Numbered from the stretch's first letter, positions 1 to 9,362 are shown. The stretch is 64,000 nt of DNA from Candidatus Lachnoclostridium avicola (GCA_019114465.1 DXFM01000029.1:1-64000); one strand, 5' to 3'. Notes: generated by a model not told the origin, from the letters alone. A program made the numbers and translations.

Positions 1-254
1 TGTTATACTCTTGCTCATGAAGGATATGGCCCCCTCTCGTCAAGTTGTTGTCCACAGCTCCAACTTTAACCGATGAGGCCCTATCCTTCATCCCTTTTTT
101 TCAACTGTCCAAGATGTATTGTACTCCTACACGCTCTTGTCCAGAGATTCTTTCTGCCGGCTGGACATTCCCGCCGATTCGTGTTAATATGAAAAAGTTA
201 GACGGTCCGCTTCAGGGCCGGCAGATTTATCTTTATGTCTTACGGAGGATAAAA

Positions 255-611
255 ATGAATCCTAAAAAGAATTCCGGAAATCCGGCGGCACAGCTTGCTT
301 TCTGCTCCGTTCTTGCCGGCGCGGCTTCCATTCTCTTTTGTTTTACGCCTCTGGTTCAGTTCCCTTTAGGCATGATCGGCATCACTCTCGCGCTGATTTC
401 CAGAGTACAGAACGATAAGCATTTTATGCCCCAGGCAGTGGCGGGACTGATCGCTTCCGCGGCCGGCATTGTTTTCAGCCTGATCACTTTTTCCATGGTC
501 ATGTTTGTATATCAGGTTATTCTTCCCAACCCCACCCTGGGTCCCCAGTACAATCAGCTGCTCCAGCAGTTCCTGGACAGCGTAAACAGCGGGAATCTTC
601 CTTCCCTTTAA
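255..611 (+). CDS. Small DUF4190-like membrane protein
   Basis: This 118-residue protein has no enzymatic motif. Two hydrophobic stretches, roughly residues 12-40 and 52-82, are joined by a short charged loop and suggest two membrane segments. The overall pattern resembles DUF4190-type small membrane proteins of clostridia. An open frame runs back to position 45, but the ATG at 255 is the only start with a good ribosome binding site (GGAGGA at 244-249), so I start there. It stands alone and is closed by a strong terminator. Function is unknown. Confidence 0.75.
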   Translation: MNPKKNSGNPAAQLAFCSVLAGAASILFCFTPLVQFPLGMIGITLALISRVQNDKHFMPQAVAGLIASAAGIVFSLITFSMVMFVYQVILPNPTLGPQYNQLLQQFLDSVNSGNLPSL

Positions 612-618
612 TCGAAAA

Positions 619-666
619 CAGCAGAGGCACCGCCACGGCATTTGCCGGCAGCCTCTGCTGTTTTTT
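619..666 (+). terminator. Intrinsic terminator
   Basis: Perfect 10-bp arms CAGCAGAGGC (619-628) and GCCTCTGCTG (651-660) are followed by six T residues. It closes the small membrane protein gene. Confidence 0.85.
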
Positions 667-670
667 ACTG

Positions 671-777
671 TGAAAGCCCGGCAGGCCGGATTGCGAATGC
701 AGGTCGGATCGCATGAGTGCGCAGCACGGAGCGATCCGAGGGCTTTCATGGTTCGTGGTGTCCGCGTTAGCGGGCAC
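671..777. repeat. Large nested inverted repeat between convergent genes
   Basis: GAAAGCCC (671-678) pairs with GGGCTTTC (741-748), and inside it a 9-bp arm TCGGATCGC (about 703-711) pairs with GCGATCCGA just before 741. A second hairpin, GTGTCCGC/GCGGGCAC with one mismatch, follows at 758-777. It lies between two convergent genes but has no T run directly after the stems, so it is not a classic terminator. Its role is unknown. Confidence 0.5.
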
Positions 778-819
778 GGAGGTTTGCGTTTTTTCAGTTC
801 CGCCTCTTTTTCTGCCCGG

Positions 820-1164
820 TCAGGAGAGCAGATCCACCCCCTTCACAAACAGCATGTAATTTTTAAAAATGCAGTTTGCAAAAGCCAGGATCAGCCCGCC
901 GTACAGAAACACTTCCACCTGGCGAAACCCAGGGGCCGGCCGCCTGCGCAGCCGGCAGTACAGCCAGGCCAGGCCGAACGCCGCAGCCACAGCCGCCCCA
1001 TAAAATACCACCGGATTGTACCGAAGGCTCTGAAAAATATGACCGGTCACCAGGGCTTTCGCGGCCCGGGTTCCCCCACAGCCGGGGCAGTAAGCGCCTG
1101 TCACCAGGTGAAACAGGCAGGGAATGCCCGCTTTCTGGAACAAAGCGGCGATCTGCCCACCCAT
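820..1164 (-). CDS. DUF2752 family membrane protein
   Basis: This 114-residue protein carries the DUF2752 signature YCPGCGGTRA near residue 25, where a CPxCG motif lies at a membrane edge. Two further hydrophobic segments follow (about residues 48-70 and 85-108), with a basic RLRRRP loop between them. The family's biochemical role is not known to me. It begins 2 bp downstream of the ACT-domain gene and is probably the last gene of the secA-prfB transcription unit. Confidence 0.8.
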   Translation of the reverse strand: MGGQIAALFQKAGIPCLFHLVTGAYCPGCGGTRAAKALVTGHIFQSLRYNPVVFYGAAVAAAFGLAWLYCRLRRRPAPGFRQVEVFLYGGLILAFANCIFKNYMLFVKGVDLLS

Positions 1165-1166
1165 AT

Positions 1167-1610
1167 CTACTCTCCTGCCAGGATCTTTACATAGTGGATC
1201 CCCGGCATATCCTGAATCTCCTCCGCCAGGCCCGACACATCCCCGGTCTGCACTCCCACCCCCACGCTGAGGGTCACCGTGGCAACGCCGTTGACCGGGA
1301 TGCTCTGATGAATGGTGAGAATATTGGCCTTATAGGCGGCCACATGGCCCAGAATTCTGGCCAGACAGCCCTGTACGTCATCCATCTGGATCACAAGAGT
1401 GACTGTCTTCCCCTTGGTATTGTCGTAAAATGGGAAAATATCATCTTTATATTTGTAAAAGGAGCTTCTGCTGATGCCTACCCGATCCGCAGCCTCCTGG
1501 ATGGTCATGGCCTGTTCCGACTCCAGCAGCCGCTTGGCCTCCACCACCTTCAGCAGCACTTCCGGAACCGCCTTCTGCTTTACCACAAAGTATTTGCTTT
1601 TGTCTTTCAT
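1167..1610 (-). CDS. ACT domain protein, UPF0735/PheB family
   Basis: The 147-residue protein has an N-terminal helix-turn-helix-like part (residues 20-55, with AADRVGISRSSFYKY) followed by a C-terminal ACT domain (about 70-145) that in relatives binds amino acids. This is the layout of the PheB/UPF0735 family, linked by name to phenylalanine metabolism but poorly characterised. The ATG at 1610 follows AAAGAGG. It lies 49 bp after prfB and 2 bp before DUF2752, so cotranscription is likely. I infer an amino-acid-sensing regulatory role. Confidence 0.8.
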   Translation of the reverse strand: MKDKSKYFVVKQKAVPEVLLKVVEAKRLLESEQAMTIQEAADRVGISRSSFYKYKDDIFPFYDNTKGKTVTLVIQMDDVQGCLARILGHVAAYKANILTIHQSIPVNGVATVTLSVGVGVQTGDVSGLAEEIQDMPGIHYVKILAGE

Positions 1611-1659
1611 AGAACCTCTTTCTGTATGAAGCTGGACGGTCAGGGTTCCTCAAGCCGTC

Positions 1660-2797
1660 TTACATCTCGCTGCCGTCGTCCTGGGGCTTTCCGCCCAGGC
1701 TCTGCCACTTTAAGTAGGCGCTGATAAAGGGATCCAGGCCGCCGTCCAGCACTGCCTGGGCGTTGCCGCTCTCGCAGCCGGTGCGGTGATCCTTTACCAT
1801 AGTATAAGGCTGCAGCACATAGGAGCGGATCTGGCTTCCCCAGCCGATCTCCTTCACATCCCCGCGGATATCTGAGAGCTTCTCCGCGTTCTCCTGCTGC
1901 TTCAGCATGTACAGTTTAGCCTTCAGCATCTGCATGGCCTTGTCTTTATTCTGGAACTGAGATCTCTCATTCTGGCACTGCACCACGATTCCCGTGGGAA
2001 TGTGGGTGATGCGGATGGCGGAGGACGTCTTGTTGACGTGCTGGCCGCCGGCGCCGCTGGACCGGTAGGTATCGATCCGCAGATCGTCAGGATCGATCTC
2101 CACATCCAGATCCTCCTCAATATCCGGCATCACATCGCAGGATACAAAAGAGGTCTGCCGTTTTCCCGCCGCGTTGAAGGGCGAGATCCGCACCAGACGG
2201 TGAACGCCGTGCTCAGACCGGAGATAGCCGTAGGCGTTCTCCCCGTTGATCTGAACCGTCACTGATTTGATGCCTGCTTCCTCTCCGTCCAGATAGTCCA
2301 GAACTTCTGTGGAAAACCCTTTGCTGTCCGCCCACCGGCAGTACATGCGGTAAAGCATACCGCACCAGTCGCAGGACTCCGTGCCGCCGGCACCTGCGTT
2401 CAGCCGCAGAATGGCGTTGGCGCTGTCGTACTGTCCGGACAGCAGGGTGCTGATGCGCAGACTCTCCAGTTTCTCCTCGAAAGTCTTTAACATCTCCTCA
2501 ATCTCCGGGATCACTGAAGCGTCGTTTTCCTCATTTCCCATCTCGATGAGCAGGCCGATCTCCTCATAGTCACTCTCCAGCTTCCGGAATCCCTCCACTG
2601 TGTCCTTAAGGTTCTTTGCCTCCTTCATCAGTTTGGTGGAGCGTTCCGGATCGTTCCAGAAATCCGGTTCCTCCATATACTTGTCTAATTCCGCGATTCG
2701 TTTGACCTTGTTATCCAGGTCAAAGTGAATCCCTCACTTCCACTAATGGTTTCTGAAATGTTGATAATTTGTACTTGAACTGATCAAGCTCGACCAC
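1660..2797 (-). CDS. prfB: Peptide chain release factor 2, with programmed +1 frameshift
   Basis: RF2 terminates translation at UGA and UAA. The catalytic GGQ motif is visible in SSGAGGQHVNKTSSA. The gene is in two frames: a GTG at 2797, preceded by GAAGGTGA, opens 25 codons ending ...VRDSL, then an in-frame TGA occurs at codon 26 in the classical CTT-TGA-C context; skipping one base continues as DLDNKVKRIAELDKYM and on to the stop at 1660. The product would be about 378 residues. An annotation starting at 2676 would miss roughly 40 residues. It lies downstream of secA, a common order in Firmicutes. Confidence 0.93.
2719..2735 (-). promoter_or_regulatory. prfB programmed frameshift site
   Basis: Read on the minus strand, GAGGG (2735-2731) is followed by ATTCA, then CTT (2725-2723), TGA (2722-2720) and C. 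CUU-UGA-C is the known RF2 autoregulatory slip site. The internal Shine-Dalgarno-like GAGGG sits 5 nt before CTT, slightly further than the 3 nt of the Escherichia coli site. Confidence 0.9.
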
Positions 2798-2830
2798 TAA
2801 TGTCACCTTCTTTCATTTTTATATTGCAGC

Positions 2831-2892
2831 AGTCCGGAAAAATCCGGACTGTTACTTTTACTGCCGCGGCGGGCTCATTTCGGGCCCGCCGC
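2831..2892 (-). other. Two hairpins between secA and prfB
   Basis: An 8-bp stem AGTCCGGA/TCCGGACT with a 4-nt loop lies at 2831-2850, and a 9-bp stem GCGGCGGGC/GCCCGCCGC at 2866-2892. Neither is followed by a T run on the minus strand, so full termination is unlikely. They may be processing or stability elements in a secA-prfB mRNA. Confidence 0.5.
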
Positions 2893-2904
2893 TTTTACCG
2901 GTTC

Positions 2905-5484
2905 TCAGTTCTGAAACAGTTTTCTGCCGCAGCACTGCTTATATTTCTTGCCGCTTCCGCAGGGGCAGGGATCATTGGGGTAGATCTTTTTGGTCTCCCG
3001 GCGCTTCGGCTCCGCCACGGAACTCACATCCTTGTTGGTTCCGGTGACCTTGGCCGCCGGCTCTCTCTCCACCTTCTGCTCCACCCGGATGTGCATCAGG
3101 ATGCGGACTGTATCCTCCTGGATCGCCGCCGTCATTCCCTCAAACATCTCATAAGCGCTCATCTTGTACTCCACCAGAGGATCTCTCTGGCCGTAAGCCT
3201 GAAGGCCGATGCCCTGACGAAGCTGATCCATATCGTCAATGTGGGACATCCACTTGTTGTCGATCACCTTCAGCAGCACCACGCGCTCGATCTCACGGAT
3301 CTGCTCCTGGTCCGGGAACTCCGCCTCCTTGGCCTCGTAAAGCTTGATGGCCTTCTCTTTCAGGTCATGCTTCAGCTCGTTCTTCTTCATGCCCTTGATC
3401 TCATCGGAGTAAGCCAGGGGCTCCAGGGGAACGATGGGCAGAAGCAGACTGTTCAACTCCTTAAAATCCCACTTCTCCGCGTTCTGCTCGTCGGAGATGC
3501 ACATGTCCACGGCGTTCTCCACAATGTCGGTGATCATCTTCAGGATCAGATCCCTCATATTGCCGCCGTCCAGAACCTTTCTTCTCTCGGCGTAGATGAT
3601 CTCTCTCTGCTCGTTGTTCACCTCGTCGTACTTTAGCAGGTTCTCACGGATGCCGTAGTTATTGTTCTCAATCTTCATCTGCGCTTTCTCGATGGCATTG
3701 GACAACATCTTGTGGGTGATCTGCTCGCCCTCGGGAACTCCCAGGGCGTTAAACATATTCATGAGACGCTCAGATCCGAACAGACGCATCAGGTCGTCTT
3801 CCAGGGAGATGTAGAAAATGGATTCACCGGGATCTCCCTGACGTCCGGCACGTCCGCGCAGCTGATTGTCAATTCGTCTGGACTCGTGGCGCTCTGTACC
3901 GATGATCTTCAATCCGCCGAGAGCTCTGGCCTCATCGTCCAGCTTAATATCCGTACCACGGCCGGCCATGTTGGTGGCGATGGTCACAGCGCCGTGGATA
4001 CCGGCATCCGCCACGATCTCCGCCTCCAACTCATGGTATTTCGCGTTCAGCACCTTGTGGGGGATGCCCTTTTTCTTCAGCATCCGGCTGAGCATCTCAG
4101 ACGTCTCGATGGTGATGGTACCCACCAGCACCGGCTGGCCTTTCTCATGGGTGGCCACAATATCATTCACCACAGCGTTGAATTTTTCTTTCTTCGTCTT
4201 GTATACGACGTCCTCGTGGTCAATACGGATCACCGGCTTGTTGGTGGGGATGGCCACGGCATCCATGCCGTAGGTATTCCGGAACTCTTTCTCCTCCGTC
4301 AGAGCGGTACCGGTCATACCGGCCTTCTTGCGGAACTTGTTGAAGAAGTTCTGGAACGTGATGGTCGCCAGAGTTTTGCTCTCCCGTTTTACCTTAACAT
4401 GCTCCTTCGCCTCAATGGCCTGGTGCAGACCGTCGGAGTAGCGCCGGCCCGGCATGATACGGCCTGTAAACTCATCCACGATAAGCACTTCATCGTCCTT
4501 CACCACATAGTCCTTGTCCCGGAACATGAGGTAATTGGCCCGCAGAGCCAGAATGATGTTGTGCTGGATCTCCAGGTTCTCCGGATCCGCCAGGTTCTCA
4601 ATATGGAAGAATTCCTCCACTTTCTTCACGCCCTGCTCAGTCAGGTTGACGATCTTGTCCTTCTCATTGACGATAAAGTCCCCTGTCTCCTCGATCTCCT
4701 CGCCCATGATGGCGCCGATCTTGGAAAATTCTCCTGACTCCTCGCCCCGCTCCAGCTGGCGGGCCAGAACATCGCAGATCTCATAGAGCTTGGTGGACTT
4801 GCCGCTCTGGCCGGAAATAATCAGGGGAGTTCTGGCCTCATCGATGAGCACGGAGTCCACCTCGTCGATGATGGCGTAATCCAGATCTCTCAGTACCATC
4901 TGCTCTTTGTAGATGGCCATGTTGTCTCTCAGATAGTCGAATCCCAGCTCGTTGTTGGTCACGTAGGTGATGTCGCAGGCATAGGCCTTCTTTCTCTCCT
5001 CCGTGTTCATGCTGTTGAGCACCACGCCCACAGTCAGGCCCAGAAATTCATGAACCCGTCCCATCCACTCGGCGTCACGCTTTGCCAGGTAGTCGTTTAC
5101 AGTGACAATATGCACGCCCTTGCCTGCCAGAGCATTCAGATAGGCAGGCGCGGTGGAAACCAGCGTTTTTCCTTCACCGGTTCTCATCTCCGCGATACGG
5201 CCCTGGTGAAGGACGATGCCGCCGATGAGCTGCACCCGGTAATGTTCCATATTTAAGGTCCGTCTCGCCGCCTCTCTCACAGTGGCAAACGCCTCGGGCA
5301 GAATATCGTCCAGGGTCTCGCCGGCAGCCAGTCTCTCCTTGAACTGGCGGGTCTTATCCCTCAGCTCCTCGTCCGTCAGCGCCACCATCTCCGGTCTCAG
5401 CGCTTCTATTTTATCCACAATGGGATAAATGAGCTTTAATTCCCTCTCGCTGTGTGTGCCAAAGACTTTTTCAATAATATTCAT
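2905..5484 (-). CDS. secA: Preprotein translocase ATPase SecA
   Basis: SecA drives post-translational export through SecYEG. The 859-residue protein shows the Walker A region [10 protein letters not shown] (about residue 100), the DEVDS Walker B box, the AGRGTDI helicase motif and the C-terminal zinc-binding tail [13 protein letters not shown] that contacts SecB or ribosomes in other species. Length and order match full-length SecA. The ATG at 5484 follows AGGAG. A promoter lies about 110-140 bp upstream and prfB follows, suggesting a secA-prfB unit. Confidence 0.97.
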   Translation of the reverse strand: MNIIEKVFGTHSERELKLIYPIVDKIEALRPEMVALTDEELRDKTRQFKERLAAGETLDDILPEAFATVREAARRTLNMEHYRVQLIGGIVLHQGRIAEMRTGEGKTLVSTAPAYLNALAGKGVHIVTVNDYLAKRDAEWMGRVHEFLGLTVGVVLNSMNTEERKKAYACDITYVTNNELGFDYLRDNMAIYKEQMVLRDLDYAIIDEVDSVLIDEARTPLIISGQSGKSTKLYEICDVLARQLERGEESGEFSKIGAIMGEEIEETGDFIVNEKDKIVNLTEQGVKKVEEFFHIENLADPENLEIQHNIILALRANYLMFRDKDYVVKDDEVLIVDEFTGRIMPGRRYSDGLHQAIEAKEHVKVKRESKTLATITFQNFFNKFRKKAGMTGTALTEEKEFRNTYGMDAVAIPTNKPVIRIDHEDVVYKTKKEKFNAVVNDIVATHEKGQPVLVGTITIETSEMLSRMLKKKGIPHKVLNAKYHELEAEIVADAGIHGAVTIATNMAGRGTDIKLDDEARALGGLKIIGTERHESRRIDNQLRGRAGRQGDPGESIFYISLEDDLMRLFGSERLMNMFNALGVPEGEQITHKMLSNAIEKAQMKIENNNYGIRENLLKYDEVNNEQREIIYAERRKVLDGGNMRDLILKMITDIVENAVDMCISDEQNAEKWDFKELNSLLLPIVPLEPLAYSDEIKGMKKNELKHDLKEKAIKLYEAKEAEFPDQEQIREIERVVLLKVIDNKWMSHIDDMDQLRQGIGLQAYGQRDPLVEYKMSAYEMFEGMTAAIQEDTVRILMHIRVEQKVEREPAAKVTGTNKDVSSVAEPKRRETKKIYPNDPCPCGSGKKYKQCCGRKLFQN

Positions 5485-5593
5485 TTATTTTCTCCTATTT
5501 TCAATAATACTCCAACGGCAGGCCCTGGGCCTGCTTCTCACTGAAGTCCCCGCAGGCCGGAATCTGCCCGCAGAGTATCTCATAATCTTGTAT

Positions 5594-5622
5594 ATTGTAA
5601 CACCATCTTTTCGCTTATTCAA
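5594..5622 (-). promoter_or_regulatory. Putative secA promoter
   Basis: On the minus strand TTGAAT (5622-5617), a 17-bp spacer and TACAAT (5599-5594) form a sigma-A-like promoter about 110 bp upstream of the secA start. The leader contains a GC-rich inverted repeat near 5517-5536. Confidence 0.6.
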
Positions 5623-5737
5623 CTTGTTCATGAAAAATTAACAATATTCACAGGACCGTCACAACTTCAGTGTTTACATAATTGTAAAATTATGGTAAAC
5701 TTAGCACATTGCACAAGAACACAGGTTCCTTTTTGAT

Positions 5738-5872
5738 TTGTCCACAATTTCCACATTTTCCTTCGACAAAATCCACCATTTTTGTCCACACCCAAAAACC
5801 TCGATTTTCACAGAAAAAGTAGTTATGCACCAAGTTATCCACATTATCCACAATCTTTTTCCTCTTTCCACA
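5738..5872 (+). promoter_or_regulatory. Cluster of DnaA-box-like sites
   Basis: Two perfect TTATCCACA boxes abut head to tail at 5835-5843 and 5844-5852. TTGTCCACA (5738-5746 and 5782-5790) and TTATGCACC (5823-5831) each differ by one base, and two more sites near 5747 and 5864 differ by two. All point the same way within about 135 bp of AT-rich sequence between secA and hpf. The rest of the 5485-6130 spacer holds only the secA and hpf promoters. No dnaA gene is in the window. Confidence 0.6.
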
Positions 5873-5958
5873 TCCTTCCCATGACAAAACTTTTTCATCC
5901 GCATTTTTGTGAACTTGTCATAAACTTACCGGATTCGACAAAAAATCTCGAAATTCCC

Positions 5959-6097
5959 TTGACTTTTTCGAAGGGCCGCATATAGTTTTACAACGCCCTT
6001 TTCCTCTCTCCGAAAGAAAATTTTAGAAAATATTTAGAATAATTGTCAAAATATTTCTCGGCTTACCGTTGAGTTTTTTGAATTTGCGTGGTATAAT
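5959..6097 (+). promoter_or_regulatory. Two putative hpf promoters
   Basis: The distal one is TTGACT (5959-5964), 16 bp, TATAGT (5981-5986). The proximal one is TTGAGT (6069-6074), 17 bp, TATAAT (6092-6097), just upstream of the AAGGAG ribosome binding site of hpf. Two promoters would fit growth-phase control. Confidence 0.7.
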
Positions 6098-6130
6098 GAC
6101 TCTATCATAAGAAAAAGGAGCTGATGGTTT

Positions 6131-6658
6131 ATGCGTTATACAATTACAGGCAGAAATATTGAAGTGACTCCCGGACTGAAAGCGGCGGTGGAAGACAAGA
6201 TCGGAAAACTGGAACGGTATTTCACCCCGGACACAGAAGTGATCGTTACTCTCAGCGTTCAGAGAGAACGGCAGAAAATAGAAGTAACCATCCCCATGAA
6301 AGGCAACATTATCCGCGCGGAAGAGACAAGCAATGATATGTATGTCTCCATTGATCTGGTGGAAGAGATCATCGAGAGACAGATCAAGAAATATAAAAAG
6401 AAACTGATCGACAAAAAACAGTCCGCCCTCTCCTTCTCCGAGGCATTTGTGCAGGAGGAGTACGACGCAGACGACGAGATCCAGATCGTAAAGACAAAGA
6501 AATTTGCCGTAAAACCCATGGATCCCGAGGAAGCCTGCGTGCAGATGGAGCTGCTGGGACATAACTTCTATGTGTTCTTGAACTCCGAGACCGACCAGGT
6601 AAATGTGGTCTACAAGAGAAAAGGAAATACCTACGGACTGATCGAACCGGAATTCTGA
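6131..6658 (+). CDS. hpf: Ribosome hibernation promoting factor, long form
   Basis: Long HPF dimerises 70S ribosomes into inactive 100S particles in stationary phase. The 175-residue protein has the N-terminal YfiA/RaiA fold (about 1-100, MRYTITGRNIEVTPGLK) and the C-terminal dimerisation domain (about 115-175, IVKTKKFAVKPMDPEEACVQM) that defines the long form of Firmicutes. The ATG at 6131 follows AAGGAG. It is monocistronic, with two promoters and a terminator. The neighbouring DnaA-box-like cluster may also bear on its regulation. Confidence 0.95.
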   Translation: MRYTITGRNIEVTPGLKAAVEDKIGKLERYFTPDTEVIVTLSVQRERQKIEVTIPMKGNIIRAEETSNDMYVSIDLVEEIIERQIKKYKKKLIDKKQSALSFSEAFVQEEYDADDEIQIVKTKKFAVKPMDPEEACVQMELLGHNFYVFLNSETDQVNVVYKRKGNTYGLIEPEF

Positions 6659-6697
6659 CAGCCTCAGTTCCGGCTGACATCAGACCGATATGAGAAA

Positions 6698-6733
6698 GCC
6701 GCCGGCGCAGACTGCCGGCGGCTTCTTTATTTT
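6698..6733 (+). terminator. hpf terminator
   Basis: Nine-bp arms GCCGCCGGC (6698-6706) and GCCGGCGGC (6714-6722) are followed by TTCTTTATTTT. The convergent metal ATPase gene ends inside the T-rich tail. Confidence 0.8.
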
Positions 6734-8808
6734 CCCTCCAAAAGGTTGGTCATACTGTGAAGACCGATGCCCAGGGTGGACATATTGTGAAGAAAGGCGC
6801 TGGTGCCGGGCGCCAGGACTCCCAGAAGTCCCAGAACCAGCAGGCCGGAGTTAAATCCCAGCACAAAGCGGTAGTTGCTGTGGATCCGCTTTACCAGAAG
6901 GCTGCTGATCTCTTTCAGAGTCACAAGGCCGTACAGATTGTCCTGGGAGATGGTGATGTCCGCGATCTCCCTGGCCAGCTGGGCTCCCTCGCTGATGGCG
7001 ATGCCCGCGTCCGCCGCAGACAGGGCGGGAGAATCATTGATTCCGTCTCCGATCATCACGACCCGACGGCCGGCAGCCTGTTCCGCCTGCACGTAAGCGG
7101 CCTTGTCCTCCGGGAGCACTTCCGAGTGGTATTCATCCACTCCCACCCGCCGGGCAATGGCTCTGGCAGTTCTCTCACTGTCCCCCGTCATCATGACCAC
7201 CTTCCGGATGCCCAGTTTCTTCAGACGGCTCACCACCTCGGACGCCTCCTCCCGCAGGGGATCTTCAATACAGATCACCGCCGCCAGTTCTCTCCCTATG
7301 GCCAGGTACAGCAGAGAGCAGTCCTCCGGAAGACTTTCAAATTTCTCCTGTTCCTGAGGAGGCACTGTGCACTGGCCGTCCTCAAATATGAAGTGGCGGC
7401 TTCCAATATGCACTTCCTCGTCCCCCACCTCTGAGGCAATGCCGTGGGCGATCACATAGCTGACCTTCGCGTGCATTTCCTCATGCTTCAAATTCTCCAG
7501 CTCCGCCTGGCGCACCACCGCGTTGGCGATGGAGTGGGGAAAGTGTTCCTCCAGACAGGCTGCCAGCCGGAGCATATCGCTGCGGTCGCGCCCGCCGAAA
7601 GTCACCACCTGGCGCACTTTCGGTTCCGCTTTCGTCAGAGTTCCCGTCTTGTCAAACACCAGGGTATCCGCCTCCGCCAGGGCCTCCAGGAATTTTCCTC
7701 CCTTTACAGTGATCTGATGCTCGCTGCACTCCCGCATGGCTGAGAGGACAGCCACCGGCATGGAGAGCTTCAGGGCGCAGGAGAAGTCCACCATGAGAAT
7801 GGACACCGCCTTCATGGGATTTCTGGTAATCAGATAAGCGGCCACCGTTCCCAGGAAGCTGTAGGGCACCAGGCGGTCCGCCAGATGCTCCGCCCTGCTC
7901 TCCATGGACGATTTCAGCTTTTCCGACTCCTCCAGCATCCGGATAATCTTCTCGTAGCGGGTGCTGCCCGCTGCCTGTTTCACCCGGATCACCAGATCTC
8001 CTTCCTCCAGGACGGTTCCCGCATATACGGAAGATTCCGGGCCTTTTTTCACCGGAATGGATTCGCCGGTGAGAGATGCCTGATTTACCATGGCCTCTCC
8101 CTCCGTCACAATTCCGTCCAGGGGAATCATGCTTCCCACGGCCACGCGGATCAGATCCCCTTCCTGTACCTGATGGATGGGGATCTGCACATCTCCTTCC
8201 TCCCGCTTCAGCCAGACCTTGTCCACATTCAGAGCCATACTCCCCGCCAGGTCCGCCACAGATTTTTTGTGGGTCCACTCTTCCATCAGCTCGCCCACTC
8301 CCAGAAGAAACATGACAGAGGAAGCCGTCTTAAAGTCCCGGCGGATCAGGGAAACGGTGATAGCCGTCGCGTCCAGCACCGGCACCTCCAGTTTCCGCCG
8401 AAGGACACAGTGCAGGCCTGCCGCCACATAGCGTACTGCCTTTATACAGGTCCAAACCGCACGGATGGGCGCCGGAACCAGGGTGTTGAACACCGCCCGG
8501 TTTACAAAACGGCTGATCAGCCGCTCCCGGTATTCCATGTTCAGCCTTCTGGAGGTACACTCCGGCACCAGTTTCTTTACCGCTTCGCTCTCCGGCGAAA
8601 AACCGGCGATTCGCTTCAGCAGCTCTCTTCTCTCCCCCTGGTAGAAGATCACCCCGTCTCCGCTGCGCTCGTACACCTTGGCGCTCTTCACTCCCGGAAG
8701 GGATAAAAGATAATAGAGCAGGCAGTCTGCCTGCTCCGGATTCAGTCGGCCCAGGTTTGTGGAAAACCGGATCCGTCCCTTTATTTCATGCTCAACGCGG
8801 ATTTTCAT
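6727..8808 (-). CDS. P1B-type metal-transporting ATPase with atypical TM motif
   Basis: The 693-residue protein has the P-type ATPase landmarks: TGES in the actuator domain, DKTGTLT as phosphorylation site and GDGINDSPAL near the hinge. An N-terminal region of about 110 residues (KIRVEHEIKGRIRF...) resembles an HMA-like domain without a CxxC metal pair. The transmembrane motif that usually reads CPC, CPH or SPC is here DFSCALKLSMP, so the metal cannot be guessed safely. It follows the DUF6110 gene with a 2-bp gap and probably shares its promoter. I call it a metal exporter or regulator of unknown specificity. Confidence 0.85.
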   Translation of the reverse strand: MKIRVEHEIKGRIRFSTNLGRLNPEQADCLLYYLLSLPGVKSAKVYERSGDGVIFYQGERRELLKRIAGFSPESEAVKKLVPECTSRRLNMEYRERLISRFVNRAVFNTLVPAPIRAVWTCIKAVRYVAAGLHCVLRRKLEVPVLDATAITVSLIRRDFKTASSVMFLLGVGELMEEWTHKKSVADLAGSMALNVDKVWLKREEGDVQIPIHQVQEGDLIRVAVGSMIPLDGIVTEGEAMVNQASLTGESIPVKKGPESSVYAGTVLEEGDLVIRVKQAAGSTRYEKIIRMLEESEKLKSSMESRAEHLADRLVPYSFLGTVAAYLITRNPMKAVSILMVDFSCALKLSMPVAVLSAMRECSEHQITVKGGKFLEALAEADTLVFDKTGTLTKAEPKVRQVVTFGGRDRSDMLRLAACLEEHFPHSIANAVVRQAELENLKHEEMHAKVSYVIAHGIASEVGDEEVHIGSRHFIFEDGQCTVPPQEQEKFESLPEDCSLLYLAIGRELAAVICIEDPLREEASEVVSRLKKLGIRKVVMMTGDSERTARAIARRVGVDEYHSEVLPEDKAAYVQAEQAAGRRVVMIGDGINDSPALSAADAGIAISEGAQLAREIADITISQDNLYGLVTLKEISSLLVKRIHSNYRFVLGFNSGLLVLGLLGVLAPGTSAFLHNMSTLGIGLHSMTNLLEGK

Positions 8809-8810
8809 AA

Positions 8811-9101
8811 TTACTCCTCAGTCTCTTCTGCCTCGGCGGCATCCACGGTTTCTGCCTCCTCAGCCTCTTTCTGAGCGCGCTCTTCATTGACTGCCTTCGC
8901 CTCAGCGAGGACGTCCTCCGCATTTTCCTGCACCTTATTTACCGTGTCCATGACACATTCCTTCACCCGCAGGGCGGCTGCCGCCGTATGCACATAGGCT
9001 TTCTTGGCATCTCTGCTGGAAAGCAGCTTAATTCCCGCTGTTCCAAACAGCACTCCGCTTACAAAACATACACATCCCTTTACATATTTACAGTTCCACA
9101 T
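8811..9101 (-). CDS. DUF6110 family protein
   Basis: This 96-residue protein has one hydrophobic segment (about residues 7-25, VKGCVCFVSGVLFGTAGIKL), then a DAKKAYVHTAAAALRVKECVMD block and an acidic, coiled-coil-like tail rich in Glu and Ala. This matches DUF6110 proteins of Lachnospiraceae, which I recall next to metal ATPases. An open frame extends to 9362, but the ATG at 9101 is preceded by GGAAAGG and the upstream part looks non-coding. It lies 2 bp upstream of the ATPase gene, so I infer an accessory membrane protein. Confidence 0.75.
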   Translation of the reverse strand: MWNCKYVKGCVCFVSGVLFGTAGIKLLSSRDAKKAYVHTAAAALRVKECVMDTVNKVQENAEDVLAEAKAVNEERAQKEAEEAETVDAAEAEETEE

Positions 9102-9333
9102 GATTTTTACCTTTCCTTTCTTAATTTTCCTTGATTTTTTGCCGGCATTTTTCCGGCCCGGCCTTTTTATTTGTGGCGATAGCCTGTGTAGAAAACCATC
9201 AGCCCGCAAAAAAGCATGGCCCACGCCCAAAATCTGTGCTGTTTCATTTTTCCTTCCGCCACCTCTTTTCATCCGGCTTTTTCCTCTGCAGCTGTGAGAA
9301 AACCGCAGTCTTGTATACAAGTCCTGTATCTTT

Positions 9334-9362
9334 ATTTTAGGGTCGAAGTTAGGCAAAGTCAA
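9334..9362 (-). promoter_or_regulatory. Putative promoter of the DUF6110-ATPase operon
   Basis: On the minus strand TTGACT (9362-9357), 17 bp and TAAAAT (9339-9334). The rest of the 9102-9582 spacer holds a 230-bp leader and the terminator of the neighbouring hydrolase gene; I see no gene in it. Confidence 0.6.

Noticed and set aside
2800-4737. Long plus-strand frames of 278 and 341 codons over secA
   Set aside because: Antisense shadows of secA, with His/Leu-rich nonsense sequence.
5690-5904. Two short minus-strand frames in the DnaA-box spacer
   Set aside because: They are reverse translations of the repeated TCCACA motifs and have no ribosome binding site.
5485-6130. Chromosomal replication origin
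   Set aside because: The DnaA-box cluster is real, but without dnaA, dnaN or skew data I cannot call an origin; kept as a regulatory cluster only.
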